Shown here: piece by piece, positions 35,855-47,300 of the stretch | Layout of the letters: each line of letters begins with the position of its first letter | How positions within the stretch are numbered: the first letter of the stretch is position 1 | NCBI GenBank assembly: GCA_029717555.1 | Contig: JAMDHS010000062.1 | Location: 1-64,000 of the forward strand | DNA length: 64,000 nt | From: Peribolospora baueri | Lineage: Eukaryota; Basidiomycota; Peribolosporomycetes; Peribolosporales; Peribolosporaceae | Direction: 5' to 3' | Translations under genes and position numbers: made by a program | Notes under the pieces: generated by a model | The model's input: only the letters and a program-made list of their open reading frames with translations | What the model was told of the DNA's origin: nothing | Database searches by the model: none

Positions 35855-36757
35855 ATGGGCAAGTCGCACCCGGCGTCTCGGTCTTCTTCGAAAACCAAGT
35901 CCACCAGCGCAGCTCCCAGCCCGAGGCGAGGCAGTGTCCCCGCTAGCCAGCACGCGGAGCTCGACGCTGATCGCCTCGTCGCGGCGCTCCTTCTGGTACT
36001 GCCTCGTCATGTCGCAGAGGACCTGACGAGCGACGAGCTGGAGGAGGCGGCGGTCTTCATCGTTCGACAGGCGCAGGAAGTTGGGATTGTCCTACCTACG
36101 GCCTCGCGGGACCCTGGAAGAGAAGGGGAGGGGGAGGAGTCGAGCTATGACGACCCATCCGACCCCTCCCATCTCTCCCTCGCCGAGCTAGAGAGCCACC
36201 CGCTTGCGTCGGTCCTTATTCCCGCTCTCGAGCAACTGCTGGGCTTGGACAACGAGCAAGGCTCCGGCCTGATCATTGTTGGCGATGTGCTTGAGGCGTA
36301 TTGGAGGAGGACGAGCGAGGTGGAAGAGGCGAAGGACGAGGAGGTGAGGGAGAAGGGGGTTTGTGAGATCTGCGAAAGGCGGATGCCCATCACTGCCCAT
36401 CGTGAGTCCCGTTCCTGGTGTGTTAGATTGGGCCGTGAGGGAAAGGGACATCGCGCTCAGGGGTTCACTTGCCATGGAATTTCCATCGCAGACCTTATCC
36501 CACGCGACCTCCACGCGCTCCTCGAAAAGCGCGGCACCTTTACCTTGACGGAGATGCGCACGAGGATCGCCTACCTCTGCCGACAGTGCCACAACGCGGT
36601 ACACCGACGTTTCACGAACGAGCAGCTGGCGGTCGAGTACAACTCGGTGGACAGGATCCTGGAGGACGAGGACATGTTGAAATGGGGGATGTGGGCGAGC
36701 AAGCAGAAGGAGACGGATCCGAGAGGGCAGAAATGGGGACTCAAGCACCGCCGTTAA
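35855..36757 (+). CDS. HNH-type zinc-finger protein, fungal family of unknown role
   Basis: Two exons (35855-36401, 36492-36757) give 270 aa from the ATG at 35855; an ATG at 35705 would add 50 residues. The first 150 residues are charged and low in complexity (EDLTSDELEEAAVF). From about residue 170 comes a treble-clef HNH module: CEICERRMPITAHHLIPRDL, then IAYLCRQCHNAVHR, followed by RFTNEQLAVEYNSVDRILED and a Trp-rich end (KWGMWASKQK). This C-terminal layout is shared by many uncharacterised fungal proteins. The CXXC pairs bind zinc and the HH/H-x3-H residues are in place for a nuclease. No substrate, intein or homing context is visible. The intron splits the codon of the second His in AHH. 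Confidence 0.75.
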   Translation: MGKSHPASRSSSKTKSTSAAPSPRRGSVPASQHAELDADRLVAALLLVLPRHVAEDLTSDELEEAAVFIVRQAQEVGIVLPTASRDPGREGEGEESSYDDPSDPSHLSLAELESHPLASVLIPALEQLLGLDNEQGSGLIIVGDVLEAYWRRTSEVEEAKDEEVREKGVCEICERRMPITAHRESRSWCVRLGREGKGHRAQGFTCHGISIADLIPRDLHALLEKRGTFTLTEMRTRIAYLCRQCHNAVHRRFTNEQLAVEYNSVDRILEDEDMLKWGMWASKQKETDPRGQKWGLKHRR

Positions 36758-37899
36758 CGTGGCGGGTGGGGGAGAGGGGGGGGCGTGATGAACGTCTCCC
36801 CTGCCCATAGACCTCCGATAATGTGAGGCGCTCCTCCCGAAATCGCGACTAGGAGCAGGACGACTGGAATAGAGATGGGGACGCGGTCATCGCCGATGAG
36901 CCAGCCCTCCGACGCGAACCCGCGCCTCCTTCGCCCGAGAAGAGCGGGTGCGCTTGGGCGAGGCTCCTCACACTGAGCGTAACGCCAGGAGCTGAGCTGG
37001 AGCTATGCATTCAAGGTGCTATCGGGGCGCGGTGACGAAGCTTTCGACGATGACCAACCAGCTCGCGGTGGCGATGGTTGACAGTCGAGTCTCTCAAGCC
37101 GCTCATCCCGGCTCCGTGTCAACCGCGCCTATTAATAAGGCATCAAAGAAGCCTGCCCATCCTCTGTCGTGGGAATCGGTGGGAATTGGGAGCCAGGCTG
37201 CTCACTTAACCTCATTCGTAAGCTTAAGACATCAAACGCTCTGTAGAGTTCCCACGGGCGGAATTCTTTGATCGCGAGACGGCACGAGAGCCGCAGCGTA
37301 GTTGTAGCGGGTAACACGCTGAAGACGATGGTAGAACTGGATCCGAGCGGGGCGAGCGGGGCGAGAAGGGCTATATCATATACACTGGAGGTAACCCTAC
37401 CCTGGTCCGTGTGAACATGCAATCGGCGACTGCGAGGGCGGTTGGCGGTAGCTCTGCCTATCTCTCGCTCTCCTGGGTGTTCCAGGAATAACTTGGTAAA
37501 CCTCCCTCGCCTTTTTGCTTCAGTTCGTCGACCGGTGCGCTTATGTATCCACATGAGCCACATGTCGCCCTCCTCGCAACCTCGTCCTCTATCCCCTCCT
37601 GTATTATCCAATCAATATCTGTCGCTTTGTCTGGATGGCTCCTCTTCCTTGTCGACGTATACACCCGCGACGTCACTGCGGAGCGATGCGTTCGGCATGT
37701 GCCTCGCTCCGGATCGAGAGCGCATGAGATTTCGGACCAAACCAATCGACCCTGCCCTTTTCATGGCGTTGCGAGGTTAGAACAAAGGAGCTATGACGTT
37801 GCGAGATTAGAACATAGGAGCTACGGTGCTGCACCGGTTCATGAACGTGTATATAAAGAGAGCCCGACAGGGCGTCCGCATCTTTCCTCCCCTCCGCGA
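36758..37899. other. Region between HNH gene and Ty3/gypsy fossil
   Basis: No host gene is recognised. A 30-base tandem duplication lies at 37767-37826. A TATATAAAG motif is at 37849. On the reverse strand a purine-rich tract (GGAGGGGAGGAAAGATG) lies at about 37882-37898, just after the integrase-chromodomain frame. It could be the polypurine tract of the fossil, so some of this stretch may be its 3' LTR; no matching copy lies in the window to confirm that. Confidence 0.4.
37767..37826. repeat. 30-bp tandem duplication
   Basis: Two adjacent units beginning CGTTGCGAGGTTAGAACA and CGTTGCGAGATTAGAACA agree at 26 of 30 positions. They lie upstream of a TATA-like box. Confidence 0.85.
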
Positions 37900-39450
37900 G
37901 CGCGGTTGAGACGTCGTTGGCCTGGCTTCTGGGGGTAAGTCGTGTGAAAGTCAACCACAAGGCTGTCGTCGTTGTCAAAGTCACGCGCATCCACCCAGGA
38001 GTGCTCCTCAGGACCGTATCCGACCCAGTCTACAAGGTATTTCAGCTTGCGGCGGAATAACGCGAATCGAGTATCTTGGCAACCTCATACTCTTCTTGCC
38101 CCGCCTCGGTGATGACGGGAGGTAGGACAGAGTGTTTGGGACGAACGGCTCCAGAAGCGAGACATGGAAGACGGGATGTACCTTCATGGAAGCAGGAAGG
38201 TTGAGCTTAAAAGCCGAACTTGAGATCTTCCTGTCAATGGTGAAGGGGCCCAGGCGCTTGGCATCCAGCTTGCTGCTGGATCTTGCCGTCGAGATATGGC
38301 GCCGCATGAGCCACACCTTGTCCCCAGGCTCGAAAGGAGGTGCTTCAGACCTGAGCCGGTTCGCATACTTGGCGTGCCTGGCGAGAGCCGTTCGGATACT
38401 GTCCGCTGCCTGCCGATGCGTCTCCTGGAGCCGTCTCGCCCAGTCATCGGCTTGGGGCACTGTCGAGTCGCTAAGGGTCACCTCTAGTCTCGGGTGATAT
38501 CCATAATTCGCGAAGAAGGGAGTCATGCCGATGGTCGAATGGTGAGCGTTGTTGTGGGCGAATTCGGCGATCGGCAAGAGGTCTGACCAGTCGTCTTGGA
38601 GATAGTTAGTGTACATCCGTAGGTATTGTTCGATGGTCTGGTTGGTCCTCTCCGTCTGGCCGTCCGTCTGGGGGTGAAAGGCCGTAGAGAGGTTTGGCTG
38701 GATCATGAGCTGCCTAAGGACTTCCTTCCACCAACGAGAGTTGAACTGCGTCCCTCTGTCCGAGACAATGCCGCTTGGAAGCCCATGAAGACGGAAGACG
38801 TTCTGGACGTAATGGGTCGCCAATCGGGGAGAATTATCAGTGGTTCGAGCCGGAATGAAGTGACTCATCTTGGTGAGGCGGTCCACAACGACAAGGATGG
38901 CATCAAATCCCTTGGAAAGAGGCAGGTCTGCGATGTAGTCCATCGAGAGGGAGAGCCATGGACGTTCAGGGACTGGGAGCGACTGGAGAAGCCCATACTT
39001 CGCGTGGTGGACGGGCTTGTGGCGCTGGCAAGCGTCGCAGGAGCGGACGTAGTCGTTGACAAAGGTCCTCATCAATGGCCAGCAGTAATTCCTCGAGAGG
39101 ATCTCCAACGTCTTGGCTTGACCGAAATGCCCGGAGATGCGGGAGTCGTGGGCCTGCCTGCTCGAGAAGCTTGGTCTTCAAAGGCTCGAAGTCTGGGACG
39201 TAGATGAGGCCGTCATGGAGCAGGAGGTCGTCCTGGAGGGAGTACGGCGGACCGGGGGGTGTTGGTCCTTTGCAGCTGCTGCAGAACGTCCTGGACGGCC
39301 GGGTCATGCTTCAGGTGACGCTTGATCATCTCCGCAACCCTCATGTGTTCCTGCGAGCCGCCAGGCTGCCTGGGGCTCAAGTCGGTCTCCTTCCAACCCA
39401 TCCAGAATCGGAACACCTAGCCCAGACCTCAAGCACGCTATCCCAGCAAG
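37900..39450 (-). mobile_element. Ty3/gypsy (chromovirus) retrotransposon fossil, integrase region
   Basis: On the reverse strand the integrase is recognisable from its zinc-binding N terminus (SCDACQRHKP) through the catalytic core (SMDYIADLPLS; VDRLTKMSHFIP; SDRGTQFNSRWWKE; TAFHPQTDGQTERTNQ) to the C-terminal HPVFHVSLLEPF and a chromodomain-like end ([11 protein letters not shown]). The piece before the core (DDLLLHDGLIYVPD) is the usual lead-in from RNase H. Gag, protease and most of the reverse transcriptase are absent. The element is therefore truncated and broken, with several breaks. The long open core suggests a fairly recent copy compared with the fragment near 0.7 kb. A 3' LTR may lie in 37.3-37.9 kb but is not proven; no 5' LTR was found. 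Confidence 0.9.
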
Positions 39451-39714
39451 GGACCTTCGAGTCCAGCCTTCCTGATGCCCCCGAATTGCCCTTCTAGCCA
39501 GAGCTCCCGGCAACTACGACCGAGTTCCATGTCTGCCGCCGGCACCCAATTCATTATGTGACTGCGGCCGAGAGGAGCCACAGTCGCGAGCACGCGCGGC
39601 GTTAGGCGGCGGAGTGATCGAGCCCCCGCTCCATGGGACAACCGCCCGCGCTCGCGGCGGATGCTCAGCCGCCGTCCTTGTTTCCTTGGCCGCGTCAACT
39701 ACCTGCTAGCAAGC

Positions 39715-41600
39715 ATGGTCGAAGTGGTCCGTCCATCTGCTGCAGGCGCCGATACGGCATCAAAGTCGTCGATGGTGCTGGACGTGCAGAACACGAGTGG
39801 ACTGCTCGTCAGCTTGTGAGTGAAAGCGCGCGGTCGATCTGATTAGGTTCCGAGAGAGGCTACATCAAGTCGAAGACAAGGACTGTTCTGGTCGCTCTCT
39901 CGTCTCGGAGCGAACTTGGTACAAGTGCCTTGGATACTCACAGTGATGCGTTGCTTCTCCTCCTCCTCCTCTTCTTCTTTCCTCTCTCGCCGCTCGGTCC
40001 TTTCTTTCAAGACACCCGCTGCCGATCCTCAACATCTCCGAACACCTCACGCGCACCCGCCTGCAACTCGGAAAGGACGATGTCAGAGGTGAGTGATGCG
40101 CCGATGAAGCTACGGCTTGAATTTTCACAGAGCCTTACTCAAACCCATCTTTTCTTGCTCTTCTCTTCTTTGTTCGTAGTTGTGGGCGCTTTGATAGGCA
40201 CTCAGACGGGGAGAGATGTCGAGATCTTGAATACCTTCGAGCTCCGTCTCGACGAGCAAACGAGTGGAGAGGCCATGGAGGACGGGCGCGAGAACAGCTC
40301 TTCATCAGGTGTTCGCATCGACCACTCTTTCTTAGCCTCAAGACAGACACAGTGTGAGTAGAAGCCCAGGCTTGACTAGCCCACAGTAAGCTGCCGCCGC
40401 CGTTGCTCCTGGGCTCATGGCCTCTTCATGACCGGGTTACCGCGGTTTCGACGTTCCGATCCTTAGTCAAGCAGGTGTTCCCCACCTTCGACTTTCTCGG
40501 CTGGTACTCTGTCGGTCGAGCACCGTCACCAGAGGATGTGGAGATCCACAAACAGGTGGGCGAACGACGATCCGTCCCAATTGTTAGAACGATAATTTAC
40601 CGACACAGCGTTTGCCATCGTTCACTCGAAGTAGTTCCTAGAGTACAACGAATCTCCACTCTTCCTCCAGTTGTTCCCTCAACCGCCGCGCAGTTCGAAG
40701 GATCTTCCACTCAGCATCTACGAGTCGGCAGTGGAGGTAATGGACAATGTGGCGCAGACATTCTTCGTCAAGGCGCCATACAAGGTGGAGACTGGAGAGG
40801 CGGAGAGGATTGCCGTCGACCATACGGCCAAGGCGGTCGGGGAGGGTGCTGGAGAAGAGAGCAGTCGTGAGTAGGGTTCGTCTGCTCGCATGTTCGTCTT
40901 TGAGGATTCACGCACTGGCGCTGATTACGCGCTCTCTCCAATGCTCGTTCGAAAGTTGTCGCAAATCTTATGACCCAACGTAACGCTATCAAGATGCTAG
41001 CCGACCGCATTAAGCTCATCGTCGATCACCTCGCGGGCGTGCTCAAAGGTACGTTTCAGCTTGGCCGTCACAGCATCGAAAAGGCCGAATGGTCTTGGCT
41101 CGTAGGCTCACGGTCAACTTGCTGCTGCTGTTATATCAGGAACGGCGAAGTCGGACCACGAAGTCCTGCGACAGACGGCTTCGCTGATCGCAAGCTTACC
41201 TGCAAGCAACACTCCAGAATTCAAGGAGGAATATTTGACGGTGAGCAAGCGGGACGAGCTACTGATTTAATTTATAGTCTTTCTGTTCCATGAGGGGTGA
41301 CCTGACCTTTGTCCCTTCATGGCGTCGTCCTTCAGGAATACAACGACGTGCTTTTGACGACCTACCTTTCGGAGATGACCAACGGGTTGCAGTCCCTCAA
41401 CGAGGTAAGCGCGAACCTCGAGCCTCGAATCGGCAGCCATGAAGAGAAGTGCCGATCAGTCTGACCAACAAGGACGCTCATCCTTCCATTATCGCACCCA
41501 GCTCGTGGACAAGTTCGACCTCGTCCATGCACGCTCGACACGTGGAGGCCGCGTGGGAAGGACTGGAGCGGCTTTGCGGGCGGCTTACCCATGGGCTTGA
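39715..41600 (+). CDS. CSN6: COP9 signalosome subunit 6 (MPN domain)
   Basis: Non-catalytic MPN- subunit of the COP9 signalosome, which removes NEDD8 from cullins together with CSN5. Nine exons (39715-39815, 40012-40088, 40180-40353, 40467-40555, 40635-40866, 40956-41048, 41140-41240, 41336-41404, 41502-41600) keep frame and give 344 aa. The MPN domain starts LHPLPILNISEHLTRTRL and continues VVGALIGTQTGRDVEILNTF and FPTFDFLGWYSVG. As usual for CSN6 the JAMM zinc residues are missing. The C-terminal helices (DRIKLIVDHLAGVLKG; EYNDVLLTTYLSEMTNGLQ) match the CSN6 helical bundle. Yeasts often lack the complex, so this fits a basidiomycete with a full signalosome. The start codon follows a retroelement fossil by about 250 bases. 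Confidence 0.93.
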
Positions 41601-42566
41601 GAGCATGGCTGTCAGGAATGCGTGACGACGTGTTCTCATTTACTGTATCCTTCGGGTGACGGGCGAAACGTGTATACGTAGTTGTTGTTGCAGGAGGACG
41701 TGCCGTCACCATGTGTTGCTCTTGTTCTTGGCCGTCGCCCTCGCCCGTCGTGCTAGCCCTCGCCCTCATCTTACCCTTGCCATCCCCTTTCGGGCAAGGT
41801 TTCGGTTCGGTGACCGTCGTTCACGCTTTCAAGCTTCCCTGTCCGGCTCTCGCTCAATCCACACATGCCTTGTTGCTCGAAGCCTTCTCCTCGGCTGGCC
41901 AACCGGCTCAGGTAATTATCCGGTCGAAACCGGCGCCGGGCAGGGGGCCGCTGCCGACGGCCTCGTCAGGTCACTCTCTAATCAGTTCGCGTCGAACGAC
42001 CACGTCCGAAAGAACAGTGGACGCGCGCTTTCGGAAAGAAGAGGTATGGATACGAGGATTTCGAAACCGCCGTGCTTGGAGGCGACACGAGGAACGGGAG
42101 ACGCGACGCATGCATTCGATTCCGGGTAACGCCAATTTCGTGAGGGATGCGATGAGCCCCGGGCCCTGTAGACGTTGTGAAGACGTATACATGAGCGATC
42201 GAGGGCATTGCAAAAGCGAAAATGACGACCCTTACGGTCGCCCCAAGGCCTGTATAAATTAGAGCGAGAGCTCTGTGGAGGTGGGTGCACGGGCCGTACA
42301 GTCATGACAACCCTAACTGTTGGTTCTATACAATAAGGGCCTGCGCACGTGACTGTGGGAATTTTAGATCACCGCAGCCTCTCGGTCGCGCGATTGCTCA
42401 GGCGGAGTCAGGCCGGCTTCGAGACCGTCGTCTGAGCTCGTCGTCCGTCCCACGCAAGTGACAGCGCCACTCACTCTCACTTCAAGACCAACTCAAAAGC
42501 AACAACTAAAAAGAAACTGCGACCGGTCTCGCTTCCAGAACCAGATCAAAAAGCCATCTGCCCAAA
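41601..42566. promoter_or_regulatory. RPS27: Intergenic region CSN6/RPS27 with RPS27 promoter
   Basis: A TATA-like TATAAATT lies near 42252 and AACCCTAAC at 42309-42317, a TTAGGG-type site of the kind bound by Tbf1-like factors at ribosomal protein genes in several fungi. A 183-codon forward frame (41711-42262) has no similarity I can recognise and overlaps antisense frames, so I do not call it. Confidence 0.5.
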
Positions 42567-43288
42567 ATGGTCAGTACGAGTTCTGCGGCGGCGGCCGTGC
42601 GTGGTGGAGGGGCGTCGTAGGTGGAGAAGGGTGACGACCATGGATGGAAGGAGAGATGGAGGATGGATGGCTGAGAGGGCTGTGGTGGCCGTGGCTGTGA
42701 TGGTGGTGGTTGTGGTGGCGGTGGCGGTGGTGATGGCAACTCGCTCACCCTTTTCTCGTGCTGCACATTTTCTTGTCAACCTCCCTTTTCGCCAACCCGT
42801 ATGTTGTGATCCTACACAGACTCTCGCCGTCGACCTCCTTAACCCCTCCGCCGAGCAGGAGCGCCGCAAGCACAAGCTCAAGCGGTTGGTACAGAACCCC
42901 AACTCCTTCTTCATGGACGTCAAGTGCCCTGGTGCGTGACTGTTGTCGTCTGTCTTCGTCTTCTCTCTCATTGCGGCCTCCTAGAATTTTTTCTTGGCTG
43001 ACTCCTTTCAACCTGTCCGTCAAACCGCGATTGCCTTCGTTTCGCCCATTCTTTCTTGTACAGGCTGCTTCGCCATCACCACCGTCTTCTCTCATGCGCA
43101 GACCGTCGTTCTCTGCGGCTCTTGCTCCACTGTCCTCAGCCAGCCGACTGGTGGCAAGGCTCGTTTGACTGAGGGTGAGCGTCGCCGCTCGGCTCTTTTC
43201 CTTTTTATGCGGGTCCTTGCCATCGCTTCCGTCTCATTGCTGACGTATGACTGTTTGTACAGGCTGCTCTTTCCGCCGGAAGAACTGA
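42567..43288 (+). CDS. RPS27: 40S ribosomal protein eS27
   Basis: Zinc-ribbon protein of the small ribosomal subunit. Four coding exons (42567-42569, 42820-42931, 43064-43174, 43263-43288) give 83 aa. The first exon contributes only the start codon, a common design for fungal ribosomal protein genes. The sequence runs [51 protein letters not shown], ending [12 protein letters not shown]. The zinc ribbon is formed by the CPGC and CGSC cysteines. It is preceded by a possible TTAGGG-type promoter site at 42309. Confidence 0.98.
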
Positions 43289-44329
43289 GAGGCGCGGCCG
43301 CATACGGACGTCGAACGTATGGGGTTTTCGTGTGGGCTACGAGAGGTTCGAGCCACATGAAGACCTCCCCGTCACCTACTGTACAGTACTCGAGTGTGGT
43401 ATTTTGGAGCGCAGCTCGAAGCTATGACGGCATCAGATCCAGCTCTTCATCATCATAAAGGTCTTGTTCCCGCGGGCCTTGTCCTCACTTCCCAGTTGGC
43501 CTGAGAGGCGCCAGGACGTGACATTCGCCCGGGTCTGCTCAGCCGCACACGAACGAATGGAGCTGTCTATTACGTCTCACGATTTCCATAATGAAAGTGT
43601 GAGTTTCTATCTTACAGAAAGTTTGTGATGGCCGCTCGTCACAGTCGGCCTTGGGCGATCCGCACGATCCACCATCGTCATCAATGGCCCTTCAGGCGGT
43701 GAAGATGGGAACCATGCGGAAAATCCGATGGCGACTTGAGGAGGCCGATTGCGAGCATTGGGCATGTCACTAAACAACTGAGACGCCCGCCTACGGGCGC
43801 CGGTGCGGCGGTTGTCGCATCATCACAGCGGAGGAGAGGACTGGGCGGTGGCGGTTGCGTGAAGACGAGGTGGGACGGCGCTTAGGGAGGAGGCGTGTAT
43901 AGTACGGTGGCCAGCGGCGACGGACGGCGATGGCCAGCCGGGGTGACATGGGGCGAAGACGGAGAGGGGAAGGAAAAGGAAGCTTGTCAGGACGAGAAGA
44001 GTTAAAGAGTAAGTGGAGAGAGGGAGCGAGTTCTGAAGACGAGGGAGTGAGCAAGCGTTCAGTCAGGCTGAGAACGAGGCGGAAGGGGGATGAGCGCGCT
44101 GTCGGGCCGCGAGAGCGTAGGCGTAAAAGTTAGCGTCCATGGCGATGACGACAATGGGACAGAGATGGCCGGGTTTCCATCGGGTTATACGAAAGTGTGA
44201 TTCGCCCGGAAGGAGTTGAACGAGCGAGTAGGAGAGGAACTAGCGGAGAGTACACGTTCGGGCGAGCTGGCCCTCCCTCCTCTCTTCTGACCCGTCGTCT
44301 CGCACGCTCCACCTTCCTTTCGGCATCAA
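43289..44329. other. Convergent intergenic region RPS27/MTR10
   Basis: About 1 kb with 3' UTRs. Short open frames near 43791-44133 show no similarity. No gene supported. Confidence 0.45.
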
Positions 44330-47300
44330 TCAGCGGTCGAGAGACGCGCGATTACGGTCTCGCGAGCGACGGCTGGCGCGGTAGAGACCCTGGATGACTT
44401 GCTTGACCTTGTCTGGGCTAGCGTCGGACATTGCCCTGGACGGTCGATGGCACGGACGATGGAAAAAAAAGTAGCGAACGAGCAGGTGTCAGCATTGGAC
44501 TGGAGACCGGTAAGAGAGAGGAGGGAGCGCCGCCAACGCCTGCGTCAACGAGGGTAAAAGGAAAAGGGGCGTGTGTACGCACGCGCCAAAGCTCTCGATC
44601 GCCTTTGCCTTTTCGCTCGGCGGCAAGTTGGACGCGGGCATTTGCTCGACCACGGGGACAAACCACACCGTGAGTTCGTCGCGGAAGTTTTTGGCGAGGA
44701 GTCTGAAGACGGTGCCGACGACGGGCATGCAGTCCTCCACGAACGTAGTGACGAGACCCTGCAGGACGAGTCCGACGAGCTGAAAGCCTTGGTCGGCGAG
44801 CGTTTGCCGGATCGCTTGGGCGTATGCGGGGTACTTGTTGACGAGCTGCGTATCTCTTGGATTGGGCGAAGGTGGAGGGGCGGTGATGCCATCGGCGCCC
44901 AAGAAGAGGGCGTCGTGGCCGACGAGAGCGCGAACAAAGTCGAGGGCGGCGAGAATGACGTCAGGAGAGAGGAGGGTGAAGGCGGCGAGGGATGTTCGGA
45001 AGGCGTGAGGGAGGATGGATGTGAGCAAGAGAACGTCCGGTATCACTTCGAGGACGACAGAGCAGGCGTGAACGTAGTCCTCGATCACTGGAGAAGACAG
45101 AATGGGGATGAGCACGAATCGGTCAGAGTCGGTAATAAGGAAGATCCAAATCATCAGACCACCACATCATACCCCACGCCTCCATACTTCCTCCCCGTGG
45201 GCTGGAAACCAGTACGCACCATCCGAAATCTCCGTCGGCGCACAGCTCTCCAAAACGACCGCCACTCTCGCGCTCTGCCTCTCAAACGCAGCCTTGCAAG
45301 CCTCCTCAAGCTCACTCCCCACCTCGGCATCTCTTCCAAACCTTGCGATGCACTTGCCCGTGATCCACAAGTATCCTGGAAAGCCTGATGATTCGAAGCA
45401 GGATGTGAGGCGGCCCAGTAGACGCGGGACGACGGGCGAGGCGGCAGAATCGAAGAATTTGAGTCCTCTTCGGAGGAGTCCGCAGACGCGCTCCGAGACA
45501 AAGTAGACGTTGCCGTGCGTAGCCAGGATTCTGTCCAGCACGTCGTACATTTCTGCGCATGTCTTCATGCATTCCGATGGTAGTTCTCGAAGTCGGTCGA
45601 TGACGGCAACAAACGCTTCGAGCTGCTCCAGAGCGTCTGTGAGAATGGGGCCGGCACGGAGGTGGTGGGGCGACTCAGTTATCAAGAGTCTAGGGACGAT
45701 CCTCGCCTCCCAGTGTACCAACCAGGACGAGACTAGCGGGACACGGAAACGAAAAAAGAGAGCTCACCGGCTGCCTTCCTGAGCTCCTCCTTTGTCGCTT
45801 CGGCCCTCCCGGCGACCTCATTTGCGGTCTGCAAGAGCGGCACGACGAACAGCTGCATCGTCCGCGGCGCCTCTTCGGGAGGCATGTCGCGGATGATGTA
45901 CGCGATGGCCTCGAACAAGCTGATCTGGTCGTCGCGGGAGAGCCGGGTGCCGATCGTCTGGACGAAGGTGTGCAGTTGGGGAAGGTAGGGGACGAGGTGC
46001 TGTTCAGTGGCAAAGCAAAGGGGGAGGCGGATGCGTGGAGACGTGGGTCAGCATCCTTCACACCAGCGAGTCTCCCCGCGCGAGCCTTCAACAAACTAGG
46101 TGCATCGACACGCTCGGACACCTACCCGATTGCAGTCCTGACACATAAACTTCATAGCGTGGGCCGCCGCTGTGGCGACGTCCTCGCTGGCGTGCTCGAA
46201 CCCGGTGCTGACATAGGCTAGCATGGCGGGGATGCACTGCGGGTGTAAATTGATCCATTCGGTGTACCTGGAGATGACGAGGATGGCGGCGTAGCGTATG
46301 CGAGGGTGGTCGGGGAGGGAAGGGATCACCTCGATGATCCGAGGCAGCACTTCGTCGTCGTGCGGGTCCGCCTCGGCGCCCATGGAGCGCATCGAGAAGA
46401 GCGGCGCCTCGACGTCCTGCCACTTGGCCGCCGACGCCGGCCCCGAGCCGAGGGCGGTGACGATCATGTCGAGCGAGCGAGAGAGACACTTCTTTGCCCC
46501 AAGCACGTAGCAGCAGTCCTTGAGCGTGTCGCCCATGTAGTGTCGGAAGTTGCGGAAGTCGTCGCGCTCTTGCGCCGTCTGGGTCTCTGGGTTGTCTGGG
46601 AAGTGGAGGTGGCCGATGATGATTTCCACGAGGCGCTCGTAGAGCTGCAGGAAACGGATGTTGGACGGGTCGTCGCGCGACTTGCCGAGCCCGCCGGCGA
46701 GGCGGTACCAGAAATTGAACGTGATGCTGACAATGTCCAGGTCGTGGCAAGAAGCGCATTCTGCGATGGCTTCCACAAGAGGCCAGAACGTGTCGGGATG
46801 CCGAAGGACGAGAGGATGGTAGGTCTCGCCTGCCTCGGTGAAGACGCGACAGAACCCCCTCAAGCGGTCCTCGTCCTCCGCCGACTTGGTGACCTCCGAA
46901 CGCAACCGCACGAGACGGGGCACGATCTGCTCGATGACGGGCATATTCTCCTCGATCTCCTGCGTCTCATGGATCAGATCACAGAGGACGTCGACGGCGG
47001 CGTCGAAGAGGGCATCGGAGGCGAGAGCGTCAAAGGTGCACTGGAAAAGCGGCGTCTCGGCAAGCTGCCCGGCGGCGATCTCGCCCGCCTTGAGCCATGC
47101 TCGCAGGCATTGGAAGATTTGGTTCTCGATGGGCGGAGTGACGCCTGTTAAGGGCGAAGGGGTGATGGATGGTCGGGATGTAAGGAGACGTGATGGATGG
47201 TCGGGAGATGAGACATGAGTGAACGAGCATGGTTATCTCAGGTCCATTTTCAACCTCACCTTGGGCCTGGATGTACATGGAGAGCGTCTTGAGCAACAGT

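Noticed and set aside
35855-36757. HNH gene as a homing endonuclease or intein
   Set aside because: There is no host intron or intein context; the frame is a free-standing two-exon gene and its C-terminal region matches a fungal family, not LAGLIDADG or group I intron types.
41711-42262. 183-codon forward frame between CSN6 and RPS27
   Set aside because: No similarity, conflicting frames on the other strand, and it includes the TATA-like box of RPS27.
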